Below are positions 17,779 through 26,706 of a stretch of 64,000 nt of DNA, piece after piece; within the stretch, counting starts at the first letter, position 1; each line of letters opens with the position of its first letter. A program made the translations under genes and the position numbers. The notes under the pieces are model-generated. The model ran no database searches, was not told where the DNA came from, and saw only the letters and a program-made list of their open reading frames with translations. The DNA is from an uncultured Altererythrobacter sp. (GTDB lineage: Bacteria; Pseudomonadota; Alphaproteobacteria; Sphingomonadales; Sphingomonadaceae). The stretch lies in assembly GCA_913055875.1 (NCBI GenBank), contig CAJXJY010000011.1, positions 56,374-120,373 of the forward strand. Reading direction: 5' to 3'.

Positions 17779-17817
17779 TCGATACGCAGCGGTATCAGCC
17801 GCGCGAGGGGAGGATTT

Positions 17818-20364
17818 ATGATCGACTGGAAACGGTTCGCAAGCGCGCTGGCCGCGGCTACCGCACTTGCCGGCTGCGGCGCGACTGCGGAGCAAGGGCC
17901 CAATCCGACCGTCTCGCAAGCCGAACCCGTGTCGGATTCCGGCCCGGGCACAACGCCCCGCAAGGCCGGCGTCGCCGATCCCTCGATATGGCCTGCCTAC
18001 GATTATCCGGTCACCGTCCCGTCCGAAGATGCGGCGATGATCGCCGACCTGCTCTCGCGGATGACCATCGAAGAGAAGGTCGGCCAGCTGGTCCAGGCCG
18101 ATCTGTGCTGCGTCACGCCCGAAGACGTGAAAACCTACAATCTCGGCTCGATCCTGGTCGGCGGGAACAGCGGCCCCAACGGAAACGACCTCTCGCCCGC
18201 GCCCGACTGGCTTGCCGCGGCGGACGATTTCTACGCCAACTCTGTCGATACCGGCGACGGCGGGCTCGGCATCCCGATCGTGTGGGGCACCGATGCGGTG
18301 CACGGTCATTCGAACATCATCGGCGCGACGATCTTCCCGCACAATATCGGGCTCGGCGCGATGCGCGATTCCGAACTGATCGAGAAAATCGGCGCGGTCA
18401 CGGCAAAGGAAATCCGCGTAACGGGTCAGGAATGGACCTTCGCCCCGACCGTGGCCGTGCCGCAGGATTTCCGCTGGGGCCGCGCATACGAAGGCTACTC
18501 CTCCGACCCGGCGCTGGTCGCCTCCTACGTCGGCGCGATGGTGCGCGGGCTGCAGGGCCCGCCGAGCAACGACAATCTCCTCGCCGGCCCCTACGTGATC
18601 GCCTCGACCAAGCATTTCCTCGCCGATGGCGGCACGGACGATGGCGTCGATCAGGGCGACAGTTCGATCACCGAAGAAGACCTGCGCGACATTCACGGCG
18701 CGCCCTACGGCCCCGCGATCGCGGAGGGCGTCTCCACAGTGATGGTCAGCTTCTCGAGCTGGCAGGGCAAGAAGATGACCGGCAACAAATCGCTGGTTAC
18801 AGATGTGCTCAAGAACCGGATGGATTTCCAGGGTTTCGTCGTTTCGGACTGGAACGCGCACGGGCAGGTCGCCGGCTGCACCAACGAGAGTTGCCCGCAG
18901 GCGCTGATGGCGGGTATCGACATGTACATGGCGCCCGACACGTGGAAGGCGATCTATGCCGACCTCCTCACCAAGGCGCAGAGCAGCGAGATCCCGATGG
19001 AGCGGATCGACGAGGCGGTCACCAAAATCCTCGAAGTGAAAGCGCGGCTCGGCCTGTTCGAGGCGGGCAAGCCTTCGACCCGGCCGCTGGCGGGCGAGTA
19101 CGATCTGCTGGGCGCACCCGAACATCGCGCGGTGGCGCGCGAGGCAGTCCGCAAATCGCTGGTGCTGCTCAAGAATCAGGGCGTGCTGCCGCTCGCCCCC
19201 GGCGGGCGTTTGCTGGTCGCGGGCGAAGGCGCGGACGATATCGCGCGCCAGTCGGGCGGATGGACGCTGAGCTGGCAGGGTACCGGGGTCGACAACAGCC
19301 ACTTCCCCGGTGCGACCTCGATCTGGTCGGGCCTAAAGCAGGCTGTCGAAGCCGGCGGGGGCAGCGCGAAGCTGTCGCCCGACGGCAGCTTTGCCGAGCG
19401 GCCCGATGCCGCAGTGGTGGTGTTCGGCGAGACGCCCTATGCCGAATTCCAGGGCGACCGGGCAACGCTGGCGCTCGATAGCGAACTGACCGGACCTTAC
19501 GAAACGATGCGCAAGCTCAAGGCGCAGGGCATCCCGGTGGTCGCATTGATGATCACCGGACGGCCGCTCTACGTGAACCCGGCACTCAACGCGGCCGACG
19601 CTTTCGTGGTGACATGGCTTCCCGGCAGCGAGGGCGGCGGGATCGCCGACGTGCTGGTCGCCAGCGCGGACGGGGCTGCGCGCCACGATTTCGCAGGCAA
19701 GCTGCCCACCGCCTGGCCGCGCACCGCCGACATGGCAGACGGAGCGCTGTTCGATTTCGGCTACGGACTGACCTATGGCAGCCCGCGCACGGCATGGACC
19801 GCGCTTCCCGAACTCGACGCCTCGCAACTCGCGGGCGACAGTCGGTTGTGGTTCAGCGGCGGCGCGCCCGCGGCGCGCTGGTCGCTTCTGGTCAACGGAC
19901 AGGGTACGGGCGAGCAGACCCGCATCACCACGGTGCCCGCCGAAGCGCTGGGCGGACGGGTCCGCGTGACGGCGGAGAATTTCGTCGTCCAGGAAGGCGC
20001 GCGCCGCTTCACGATCGACAGCGGCACCGCGAGCGTCGCGCTGCGCAATTTCGAAGCGGTCGATATCGGCAAGGAGACCAATGCCGATATCCTCCTGCTG
20101 GCGACGATCAGGGTGTGGGACGCGCCCGATGCGGCGATGCTCGGCGCGACCGGACCCGGCAACCGCGGCTTCGCCGATATCGCACTACCCGCCAACAGCG
20201 ATTGGGTCCGCTACGGCATCCCGCTCAAATGCCTGCGCGACAAGGGGGCGGACGTGGCCGCGCTGACCGAGCCGTTCGTGCTGACCACGACCGGCCGGGC
20301 GGATTACGCGATCGGCGAAGTCCGGCTGGGGACCGACGCGGACGTCGTGCTGCCCTGTTCCTGA
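17818..20364 (+). CDS. GH3 exo-beta-glucanase-type lipoprotein (ExoP/CelD-like)
   Basis: The start ATG at 17818 follows GGGGAGGAT. The product is 848 aa with lipobox LAGC (Cys20). GH3 core: MTIEEKVGQLVQADLCCV, GTDAVHGHSNIIGATIFPHNIGLGAM, EWTFAPTVAVPQDFRWGRAYEGYSSD, KHFLADGGTDDGVDQGD, nucleophile D344 in VVSDWNAHGQ, and the C-domain segment LSWQGTG. A beta-rich C-terminal extension from about residue 660 matches the layout of ExoP-type 1,3-1,4-beta-glucan exohydrolases rather than xylosidases. A surface or periplasmic role in mixed-linkage glucan or cellodextrin breakdown is likely. It is followed 30 nt later by a JmjC/cupin gene in the same direction. Confidence 0.88.
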   Translation: MIDWKRFASALAAATALAGCGATAEQGPNPTVSQAEPVSDSGPGTTPRKAGVADPSIWPAYDYPVTVPSEDAAMIADLLSRMTIEEKVGQLVQADLCCVTPEDVKTYNLGSILVGGNSGPNGNDLSPAPDWLAAADDFYANSVDTGDGGLGIPIVWGTDAVHGHSNIIGATIFPHNIGLGAMRDSELIEKIGAVTAKEIRVTGQEWTFAPTVAVPQDFRWGRAYEGYSSDPALVASYVGAMVRGLQGPPSNDNLLAGPYVIASTKHFLADGGTDDGVDQGDSSITEEDLRDIHGAPYGPAIAEGVSTVMVSFSSWQGKKMTGNKSLVTDVLKNRMDFQGFVVSDWNAHGQVAGCTNESCPQALMAGIDMYMAPDTWKAIYADLLTKAQSSEIPMERIDEAVTKILEVKARLGLFEAGKPSTRPLAGEYDLLGAPEHRAVAREAVRKSLVLLKNQGVLPLAPGGRLLVAGEGADDIARQSGGWTLSWQGTGVDNSHFPGATSIWSGLKQAVEAGGGSAKLSPDGSFAERPDAAVVVFGETPYAEFQGDRATLALDSELTGPYETMRKLKAQGIPVVALMITGRPLYVNPALNAADAFVVTWLPGSEGGGIADVLVASADGAARHDFAGKLPTAWPRTADMADGALFDFGYGLTYGSPRTAWTALPELDASQLAGDSRLWFSGGAPAARWSLLVNGQGTGEQTRITTVPAEALGGRVRVTAENFVVQEGARRFTIDSGTASVALRNFEAVDIGKETNADILLLATIRVWDAPDAAMLGATGPGNRGFADIALPANSDWVRYGIPLKCLRDKGADVAALTEPFVLTTTGRADYAIGEVRLGTDADVVLPCS

Positions 20365-20394
20365 GCATCGCCATTCCATGCTAGCGGGCGCGGC

Positions 20395-21402
20395 ATGACC
20401 CCGGTCGAGGAAATCGCTACGCCCGATCGCGCCACCTTCGAGCACGAGATCCGGCCGCAATACAGCCCCGTAGTGATGCGCGGCCTGGCGAAGGACTGGC
20501 CGGTCATCGAAGCGGGCCGCAGCTCGCCGTCGGACGCGCTCGCCTATCTCGAAAGGCTCGACAGCGGCGCGCCGACCGACCTGATGGTCGCACCCGCGAG
20601 CGAGAAGGGGCGTTTCTTCTACAGCCCCGACATGCGGGGCTTCAATTTCCGGCGCGAGAAGGCGACGCTGTCGCAGCTGGCGCAGCATCTGCGACGGATC
20701 GAGAAGGAAGATGAGCCCATAGGAATCTATGCCGGGGCAACCGCAGCCGCTTCGCACCTGCCCGGCTTCGAGCGCGAAAATGCGTTCGCGCTTGCCGATG
20801 CAGGCTCGGGGGCCACCACGCGCGTCTGGCTCGGCAATGCGACGCAGGTCGCGGCGCATTTCGACCTGTCGGACAATTTCGCCGTCGTCGCGCTCGGCAG
20901 GCGGCGCTTCACGCTGTTCCCGCCCGATGCGACCGGCGACCTCTATGTCGGGCCGCTCGACGTCACGCTCGCCGGCCAGCCGGTCAGCATGGTCGATCCA
21001 CTCGCGCCCGATCTCGAGCGCTACCCGCGCTTCGCCTCAGCGCAGGAGAAGGCGCAGTTCGCCGAGCTCGAACCGGGCGATGCGATCTATATCCCGACGC
21101 TGTGGTGGCATCATGTGCAGGCCACCGCGCCGATCAACATCCTAGTCAATTACTGGCACAACGATGCGGCGCGCGGCGGCGGCTTCCTCGCGCTGATCCA
21201 CGCGATTCTCGCGATCCGCGATCAGCCGCGAGGGCAGCGCGAGGCGTGGCGCGCGTGGTTCGACCATTTCGTGTTCGGCGAGGACGCGCCGCAGGCGGCG
21301 GATCACCTGCCGCCGCATGCGCGCACCGTCACCGGCCCGCCCTCGCCGCAGCGCGACGAAATGATCCGGCGCTTTCTCGTGCAGGTGCTCGGTGGGCGCT
21401 GA
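20395..21402 (+). CDS. JmjC/cupin_8-like Fe(II)/2-oxoglutarate oxygenase-type protein (first copy)
   Basis: The 335-aa cytoplasmic protein has the cupin-like (FIH/JmjC-type) fold. H155 and D157 in AAHFDLSDN and H239 in IPTLWWHHV form the expected iron triad, and GDAIYIPTLWWH is the conserved second strand. It starts with a PVVMRGLAKDWP segment typical of these hydroxylase-like proteins. Enzymes of this group hydroxylate protein side chains or RNA; its target is unknown. It lies just after a GH3 lipoprotein gene and is paralogous to the protein at 54289, which sits with tryptophan-halogenase-type genes. Both copies share GRFFY..D..GFNFR and the VSMVD segment. Confidence 0.85.
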   Translation: MTPVEEIATPDRATFEHEIRPQYSPVVMRGLAKDWPVIEAGRSSPSDALAYLERLDSGAPTDLMVAPASEKGRFFYSPDMRGFNFRREKATLSQLAQHLRRIEKEDEPIGIYAGATAAASHLPGFERENAFALADAGSGATTRVWLGNATQVAAHFDLSDNFAVVALGRRRFTLFPPDATGDLYVGPLDVTLAGQPVSMVDPLAPDLERYPRFASAQEKAQFAELEPGDAIYIPTLWWHHVQATAPINILVNYWHNDAARGGGFLALIHAILAIRDQPRGQREAWRAWFDHFVFGEDAPQAADHLPPHARTVTGPPSPQRDEMIRRFLVQVLGGR

Positions 21403-21405
21403 ACC

Positions 21406-22674
21406 CTAGTGGTGCTGCGTCACCTCCACGGCGTGCAGCGGCCTGGAGCGTCCCGCCGCCAGCGCGAACCAGCACAGCAGCGCATAGCAGGCGGCGGGCA
21501 GTAGCAGCGCGACCACGAGCCCCGAAAAATCCGAAATCACCCCGACGAAGAACGGGATCGCCGCGCCACCGACGATGGCGGTGCACAGCAGGCCGGAAAC
21601 CGCTTCGCTCGGCGCCTCGGACCGCTCCAGCGTCAGCGTGAAGATGACCGGGAACATGATCGAGTTGAACAGCCCGATCGACAGCGCGACATAGCCGGCG
21701 CTGACCCCGCCGACCGCGACGACGTAGATGCACATTGCGCAGGCCACCGCAGTGAAGATGGCGAGCAGCCGCGCCGCATCGAACCGCGCCAGCAACGCCG
21801 AGCCGACCGCGCGCCCGACCATCGCCCCGCCCCAGTAGAACGATACCGCCTTGCCCGCCTGCTCCAGCGAGACGCCCCACACTTCGTCGGAGTTCAGGAA
21901 CAGCGCCATCTGTGTCCCGATCGCCACTTCGGCGCCGACATAGAGGAAGATCGCCGCCGCACCCAACAGCGCCCAGCGCGAGGCGAAGGCTTCGCGCAGC
22001 ATGGCGCCGATATCGGTTCGCTGCGGAGGCGGTGCTGCCGCCGCGACCGTCCGCCTGCTGACGAAGAAGAACACCAGCAGCAGGATCAGCAGGCCGCAGA
22101 TCCAGAAATAGGCGCGATCGATCCCGGCGAGCGCATCCGCGCGCACCGCCTCGGTGATCGCCACTCCGTCCTCGACTTCGAGCCCCTTCAGGAACAGTAC
22201 AGCGCCGAGATACGGACCGATAAAGGTTCCGAAACTGTTGAACGTCTGCGCCAGCGTCAGGCGGAAATGGCTGCCCTCGGGCTTGCCGAGTGCGGCTGCG
22301 AGCGGGTTGGCCGCGACTTGCAGGACGGTGATCCCGCTCGCCAGCACGAACAGGCCCAGCAGCACCAGACCGTATTGCGCCACATTCGCCGCGGCGAGCA
22401 TGATCAGGCACCCCGCAACCATCATGCACAACGCGAGCAGGATCGCCGGAACCGAACGAATCCGTGCGATCAGCACCGCTGCGGGCAACGACACGAAGAA
22501 ATAGGCAAGGAAGAACGCCGAAGCCGACAGCTGCGCCTCGGCGTTGGACAGCGTGAAAATGCCCTTCACCGCCGCCACCAGCGGATCGATCAGGCTGGTG
22601 ATGAAGCCCCATGCGAAGAACAAGGTCGTCACCGCGATGAAGGCGGCGCGCACGCCGGCTCGGTCGTTGGTCAA
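21406..22674 (-). CDS. FHS-family MFS sugar permease (FucP/GluP-like)
   Basis: The 422-aa carrier has about 12 TM helices. Diagnostic segments are LFFAWGFITSLIDPLVAAVKGIF, FFLAYFFVSLPAAVLIARI, ITVLQVAANPLAAALG and LTLAQTFNSFGTFIGPYLGAVLF, all typical of fucose:H+ and glucose/galactose symporters. It should import a monosaccharide, possibly glucose, xylose or arabinose. It shares the operator at 22716-22729 with the divergent GH5 gene and converges on the first JmjC gene (3 nt between stops). Confidence 0.88.
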   Translation of the reverse strand: MTNDRAGVRAAFIAVTTLFFAWGFITSLIDPLVAAVKGIFTLSNAEAQLSASAFFLAYFFVSLPAAVLIARIRSVPAILLALCMMVAGCLIMLAAANVAQYGLVLLGLFVLASGITVLQVAANPLAAALGKPEGSHFRLTLAQTFNSFGTFIGPYLGAVLFLKGLEVEDGVAITEAVRADALAGIDRAYFWICGLLILLLVFFFVSRRTVAAAAPPPQRTDIGAMLREAFASRWALLGAAAIFLYVGAEVAIGTQMALFLNSDEVWGVSLEQAGKAVSFYWGGAMVGRAVGSALLARFDAARLLAIFTAVACAMCIYVVAVGGVSAGYVALSIGLFNSIMFPVIFTLTLERSEAPSEAVSGLLCTAIVGGAAIPFFVGVISDFSGLVVALLLPAACYALLCWFALAAGRSRPLHAVEVTQHH

Positions 22675-22715
22675 TCTTTCCTCCCCGTCGGCGCTTTACC
22701 ACCTGCGCCGCTATA

Positions 22716-22729
22716 TGGTAGCGCTACCT
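22716..22729. promoter_or_regulatory. Operator between FHS permease and GH5
   Basis: TGGTAGCGCTACCT is 13/14 to consensus. It is 42 nt upstream of the permease ATG (22674) and 45 nt upstream of the GH5 ATG (22775), centred to control both. Confidence 0.85.
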
Positions 22730-22774
22730 AAAGCAAAGCCGGTCGTTCCAGAACCGGCTCGGGAGAGATGCCGG

Positions 22775-23806
22775 ATGATCCGTTCGCTGACAATGGGTTT
22801 GTGTGCCCTGTCCTTCGCCGCCTGCGGCGCGATGGCGCACCCGAATGAGGGCGGGCACGGCTCCACTGTCGCCGCGCTGCCCGTCGGTACCTGCATGAAC
22901 ATGGGCAACATGCTCGAGCCCGCGCAGGAAGGCAGCTGGGGCGGCGCGCCGATCGTCGCGGCGGATTTCGCCCGCATCGGCGCCGCCGGGTTCGACACTG
23001 TGCGCATTCCCGTGCGCTGGCACAACAAGACGTCGCAGGAAGCGCCGTGGACGGTCGACGAGGCATGGATGGACCGTGTCCAGACCGTGGTCGACCAGGC
23101 GCTCGCCGCCGATCTCAACGTCATCCTCAACAGCCACCATTTCGATCCGATCCACGAGGATCCGCTCGCAGTGGCGCAATGGCACGGCGCCGTCTGGAAG
23201 CAGATCGCCGAGCGTTTCGCGGGTTATCCCGAGGATACGCTGTGGTTCGAGCTCGAGAACGAACCGCACGGGCAATTCGACCATTCGAACCTGCTCGCGA
23301 CGCTGACCCCGGCGCTCGAGGCGGTGCGCGCGACGCACCCGACCCGCGCGGTGATCGTCGGCGGCGAGAACTGGAGCGGGATCGATTCGCTCGCCACGCT
23401 GCCGCTGCCCGACGATCCCAACGTGCATCCGACGTTCCACTATTACGATCCGTTCGTGTTCACCCATCAGGGTGCGGGCTGGGTCGGCCCCGACATCCCG
23501 CCGCCCGGGCGTACCTTCCCGACGAAGGAGGATCGCGCACAGCTGGCGGAGGACGTCGAGAAGGTGCGCGCCTATGTCGCACGCACCGGCAAGACCCCGT
23601 TCATGGGCGAGACCGGCGCCTATGACAGGCACATTTCGACCGCGGATCGGGCCGCCTATCACCGCACCGTACGCGAAGCGTTCGCGCCTACGGGCATCGG
23701 CATGTGCGTGTGGGCCTATGCCAACACCTTCCCGTTCTGGGATCGCGACAGCGGCGAATGGCTGCCCGGCATGCGCGCCTCGCTCGGGCTGGCGGAAGAA
23801 GACTGA
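22775..23806 (+). CDS. GH5 beta-glucanase/cellulase-type lipoprotein
   Basis: The start ATG at 22775 is preceded by GGGAGAG; upstream in-frame codons lie across the operator and are rejected. The 343-aa product has a short lipoprotein signal (FAAC, Cys17). GH5 features: GTCMNMGNMLEP, FDTVRIPVRW near residue 77, LNVILNSHHFD near 119, acid/base E163 in ELENEPHG, HYYDPFVFTHQGAGW, and nucleophile E279 in MGETGAYD. It should cut beta-1,4 or mixed-linkage glucan at the cell surface. It is followed 17 nt later by a tandem carbohydrate-binding-type protein. Confidence 0.88.
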   Translation: MIRSLTMGLCALSFAACGAMAHPNEGGHGSTVAALPVGTCMNMGNMLEPAQEGSWGGAPIVAADFARIGAAGFDTVRIPVRWHNKTSQEAPWTVDEAWMDRVQTVVDQALAADLNVILNSHHFDPIHEDPLAVAQWHGAVWKQIAERFAGYPEDTLWFELENEPHGQFDHSNLLATLTPALEAVRATHPTRAVIVGGENWSGIDSLATLPLPDDPNVHPTFHYYDPFVFTHQGAGWVGPDIPPPGRTFPTKEDRAQLAEDVEKVRAYVARTGKTPFMGETGAYDRHISTADRAAYHRTVREAFAPTGIGMCVWAYANTFPFWDRDSGEWLPGMRASLGLAEED

Positions 23807-23823
23807 CGACGAAGGAGAAGACG

Positions 23824-24951
23824 ATGCGTGGTCGCACATCCATCACAACCGCCCTGGCCGGGCTCGCCCTGGCCGCAAGCCCGGCGACGGTTTGGGGGCA
23901 GGACCTGTCCCCCGAATTGCAGGCTTTCGACGAGCAGCTGCCCGGCTCGCTGATCAACGATCCGACCGACCTGGTCTGGCAGACGCAGGGCCCACTCGAC
24001 GTCGAAGGCGTACAGGACGAGAGTATCCCCGGCGGCGGCGCGGCGCGGCGCTATGAGATATCGTCGAAGGGCGCGAATCCGTGGTCGTCGCAGGCCTATG
24101 TTCCGTTGCTGACCGATATCGCGCGCGGGGATGTGGTGACCGTAGGGTTCTATGCCCGCACGGTGTCGGCCGAAACCGCTGACGGAAAGGGCATGATCGG
24201 AGTGCGTTTCCAGGAAAACGCAGCGCCCTATTCGGGCTTTGCCGACACCACGGTCTCGGTCGGCTCCGAATGGGAATGGTACGAGGTCAGCGGCACCGCG
24301 ACTACCGGAATCAAGCAGGAGGTCGCCACCGTCGTGCTGCAAATGGCCGGCGCGAAGCAGACGCTCGAGATCGGCCAGACGATCGTGGTCAAGGGCGTGC
24401 CTTCGATCCTGGGCGCACCTGCCGCCGAAGCCCCTGCTGCCGAACCTGAGCCCACGGAAGAGCCCGAGATCCCCGAACCCCTGCTGGGCGCGGGCACGCT
24501 GCTCAACCGGCCCGAAATGCGCAATTGGCAGGTAACGGCGACCGTCGGCAGCTACGAGGATCGCGACGAACCGACGATCTGGCTCGGTCGCGCGACGCGA
24601 TTCACCGCCGATGCGCGAGGCGAGAACGATTGGGACCTGGTCGCCAATATCCCGATCGAACAGGCGCTGTCCGAGGGCGACAAGCTGCTGGTGGCGATCA
24701 CCGCCAGGACCGTCAGCGCGCAGACGCCCGACGGCAAGGCCTATGTCGCTTTGCGGTTGCAGGACAGCGCCCCGCCCTACGAGGCGTTCTCGCAGAATGC
24801 CTTCAAGGCGGGCGAGAACTGGCAGCTGATCCGCGCCAATGCGACCGCGTCGCGCGATTTCGCCGCCGGGACCGCGCAGCTCTCGCTGCATTTCGCGGCC
24901 GAGGCGCAGGTGGTCGATATCGGGCCCGTCTACGTGTTCAAGGTGGAGTGA
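23824..24951 (+). CDS. Secreted protein with two tandem CBM-like domains
   Basis: The start at ATG 23824 gives 375 aa with a signal peptide ending at VWGQ. Two halves of about 165 residues are clear repeats. The first has GDVVTVGFYARTVSAET and RFQENAAPYSGF; the second has LLVAITARTVSAQTPDGK and RLQDSAPPYEAF. They are joined by a Pro/Glu/Ala linker near residues 200-223. Each half has the alternating strands of a jelly-roll carbohydrate-binding module (CBM4/9-like) and no catalytic motif. With the GH5 gene just upstream it probably holds glucan or xylan at the surface. The family assignment is inference. Confidence 0.65.
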   Translation: MRGRTSITTALAGLALAASPATVWGQDLSPELQAFDEQLPGSLINDPTDLVWQTQGPLDVEGVQDESIPGGGAARRYEISSKGANPWSSQAYVPLLTDIARGDVVTVGFYARTVSAETADGKGMIGVRFQENAAPYSGFADTTVSVGSEWEWYEVSGTATTGIKQEVATVVLQMAGAKQTLEIGQTIVVKGVPSILGAPAAEAPAAEPEPTEEPEIPEPLLGAGTLLNRPEMRNWQVTATVGSYEDRDEPTIWLGRATRFTADARGENDWDLVANIPIEQALSEGDKLLVAITARTVSAQTPDGKAYVALRLQDSAPPYEAFSQNAFKAGENWQLIRANATASRDFAAGTAQLSLHFAAEAQVVDIGPVYVFKVE

Positions 24952-26610
24952 TCACGGCGCACCGGCTACCGCATAGGGACCGACCACCAGCCCGGTGAAC
25001 AGACCGGCATGGATCGAAGCGAGCGGCTCGACGTCGATCTCCGGCGTTTCGTGCCAATCGTCGCCGTTCCCATCGCGCCAGGCGGCAACCGCGCTGCCTC
25101 CGCGCAGCATCAGCCTCAGTTGCGCCTTCGCGCCGGTCCACGGCGAACTGTGAACGATTTCGCCACGTTCGCCGTCGTCGGGGTCCTTGCGCAGACGAGT
25201 GACGATCCGGTGTGCGCCATCCGCGCGTTCGATCCCCACGGTCAGGAAATGGCCTTCGTCCATGAAGGCGAGCAGCCCGGCATAATCGCCGTCGGTTTCG
25301 CTGGCAAAGTCCACTTCGGTGGTGAATTCGCCTCCATGGTGGCGCAGCCTGCGCCCGATAAAGGCGGGGCGCCCGAGGCTTCCCGCCGCCTCGGTCCCCG
25401 GTACAAGCCGCATCGTGCCGCGCTCGATATCGTGCAGCAGCTGCGATCGGTCGGATGGCGTGCGCAGCGTGATCCACTCGCGCGACAGCGATACCGCATC
25501 GAACTCGTCGCGCCATTCGCGCCATGGCTCGCCCGGCGATGCGGGCAGGTCGGGCTTCGCCACGACCGGCGGCACCGCCGCGCCCGGCTCGAGGAAAAGC
25601 GGCCAGCCGTCCTTCCACCGCACCGGCAGCAGAAAGGTCTCGCGGCCCAGCAGCGTCGATTGCCCCGAGAACGGGCGCGTCGCGAGGAACAGCCCCCACC
25701 AGCTGCCGTCGTCGAGTTGGACGATATCGGCGTGCCCGGTCGCCTCGACCCGGTCGGGACGGTCGGGCGGCAGGTCGCGCTGGGTCAGGATCGGATTGAC
25801 CGGGCCGGGTTCATAGGGGCCGTCGATTGCGCGCGAGCGGTAGATGGTCTGCGAGTGTTGATCGGCAGTCCCGCCTTCGGCGGTCAGCAGGTAGTACCAG
25901 CCGTCGACCTTGTAGATATGCGGCCCCTCGGCCCAGACCGGATTCGCCGAGGGATCGACGCCGCCGTCGACCAGCAGCGTACGATCGGGCTTCACCTGCA
26001 TCGTCTCCTTGTTGAATTCCTGCAGCCACAGCGCGCGGTGCCCGTCGTAACGCGGCTCGCCCGGCGGCGCATCGTTGTAGACGATCCACGCACGGTTCCC
26101 CTCGAAATAGAGGGACGGATCGATGCCGCCGAATTCGAGCCAGGCGGGATCGCTCCACGGACCCTCGGCGCGCTCGGCGGTGACGACGAAATTTCCGCCG
26201 CATTCTATGCAGGTGTTGACGATCCAGAATTGCCCGTCGCGGTGGCTGATCGCAGGCGCGAACAGGCCGCGATTGGTTCCCAGCCCGCCGAAGTCGACCT
26301 GTCCGGGACGGTCGATCGCGTGGCCGACCAGCCGCCAGTTCACCAGATCGCGGCTGTGGAATACCGGCAGGCCGGGAAACCAGCTGAAGGTCGAGGTCAC
26401 CGCATAGAAATCGTCCCCCACGCGTACGATCGAAGGATCGGGATGGAACCCTGGCAGCACCGGATTGCGATAATGCCCCGCCTCTGTCGACGGTATTTCA
26501 TCCAGCGAGCGGTATTCTACGAAGTCGAAGTCCGCATGCGGCTCTGCCGCCAACGACGCGCCGCAGATCAGCGCCCATACACCGAGAATCGCCCCCAAGC
26601 GCTGTGCCAT
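24952..26610 (-). CDS. GH43 beta-xylosidase/arabinofuranosidase with C-terminal beta-sandwich
   Basis: From ATG 26610 (an earlier TTG at 26628 is less likely) the protein is 552 aa with a signal peptide ending near SLAAE. The five-bladed propeller has the family triad: D58 in FHPDPSIV, D164 in GGIDPSLY and E228 in VWAEGPHIYK. TSTFSWFPGLPVFHSRDLVNW is typical of the GH43_11/12 branch (xylosidase or arabinofuranosidase). Residues from about 370 form the usual C-terminal beta-sandwich. It removes xylosyl or arabinosyl units from oligosaccharides. Its stop abuts the stop of the CBM-like gene (TGATCA), and it is divergent from xylX. Confidence 0.92.
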   Translation of the reverse strand: MAQRLGAILGVWALICGASLAAEPHADFDFVEYRSLDEIPSTEAGHYRNPVLPGFHPDPSIVRVGDDFYAVTSTFSWFPGLPVFHSRDLVNWRLVGHAIDRPGQVDFGGLGTNRGLFAPAISHRDGQFWIVNTCIECGGNFVVTAERAEGPWSDPAWLEFGGIDPSLYFEGNRAWIVYNDAPPGEPRYDGHRALWLQEFNKETMQVKPDRTLLVDGGVDPSANPVWAEGPHIYKVDGWYYLLTAEGGTADQHSQTIYRSRAIDGPYEPGPVNPILTQRDLPPDRPDRVEATGHADIVQLDDGSWWGLFLATRPFSGQSTLLGRETFLLPVRWKDGWPLFLEPGAAVPPVVAKPDLPASPGEPWREWRDEFDAVSLSREWITLRTPSDRSQLLHDIERGTMRLVPGTEAAGSLGRPAFIGRRLRHHGGEFTTEVDFASETDGDYAGLLAFMDEGHFLTVGIERADGAHRIVTRLRKDPDDGERGEIVHSSPWTGAKAQLRLMLRGGSAVAAWRDGNGDDWHETPEIDVEPLASIHAGLFTGLVVGPYAVAGAP

Positions 26611-26670
26611 GTCTTCCAGCTCCCGCAATAGGTGTTGTTTAGACCTTGCTCCGGCCCTTTTCGACCCATA

Positions 26671-26684
26671 TGGTAGCGCTCACA
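26671..26684. promoter_or_regulatory. Operator (variant) between GH43 and xylX
   Basis: TGGTAGCGCTCACA has a perfect left half and a diverged right half. It lies in the roughly 96-bp gap between the divergent GH43 and xylX genes and could serve the whole xylX-xylB-xylC operon. Confidence 0.7.
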
Positions 26685-26706
26685 ATTGGGAGGGCAAGAG
26701 CCGGAA

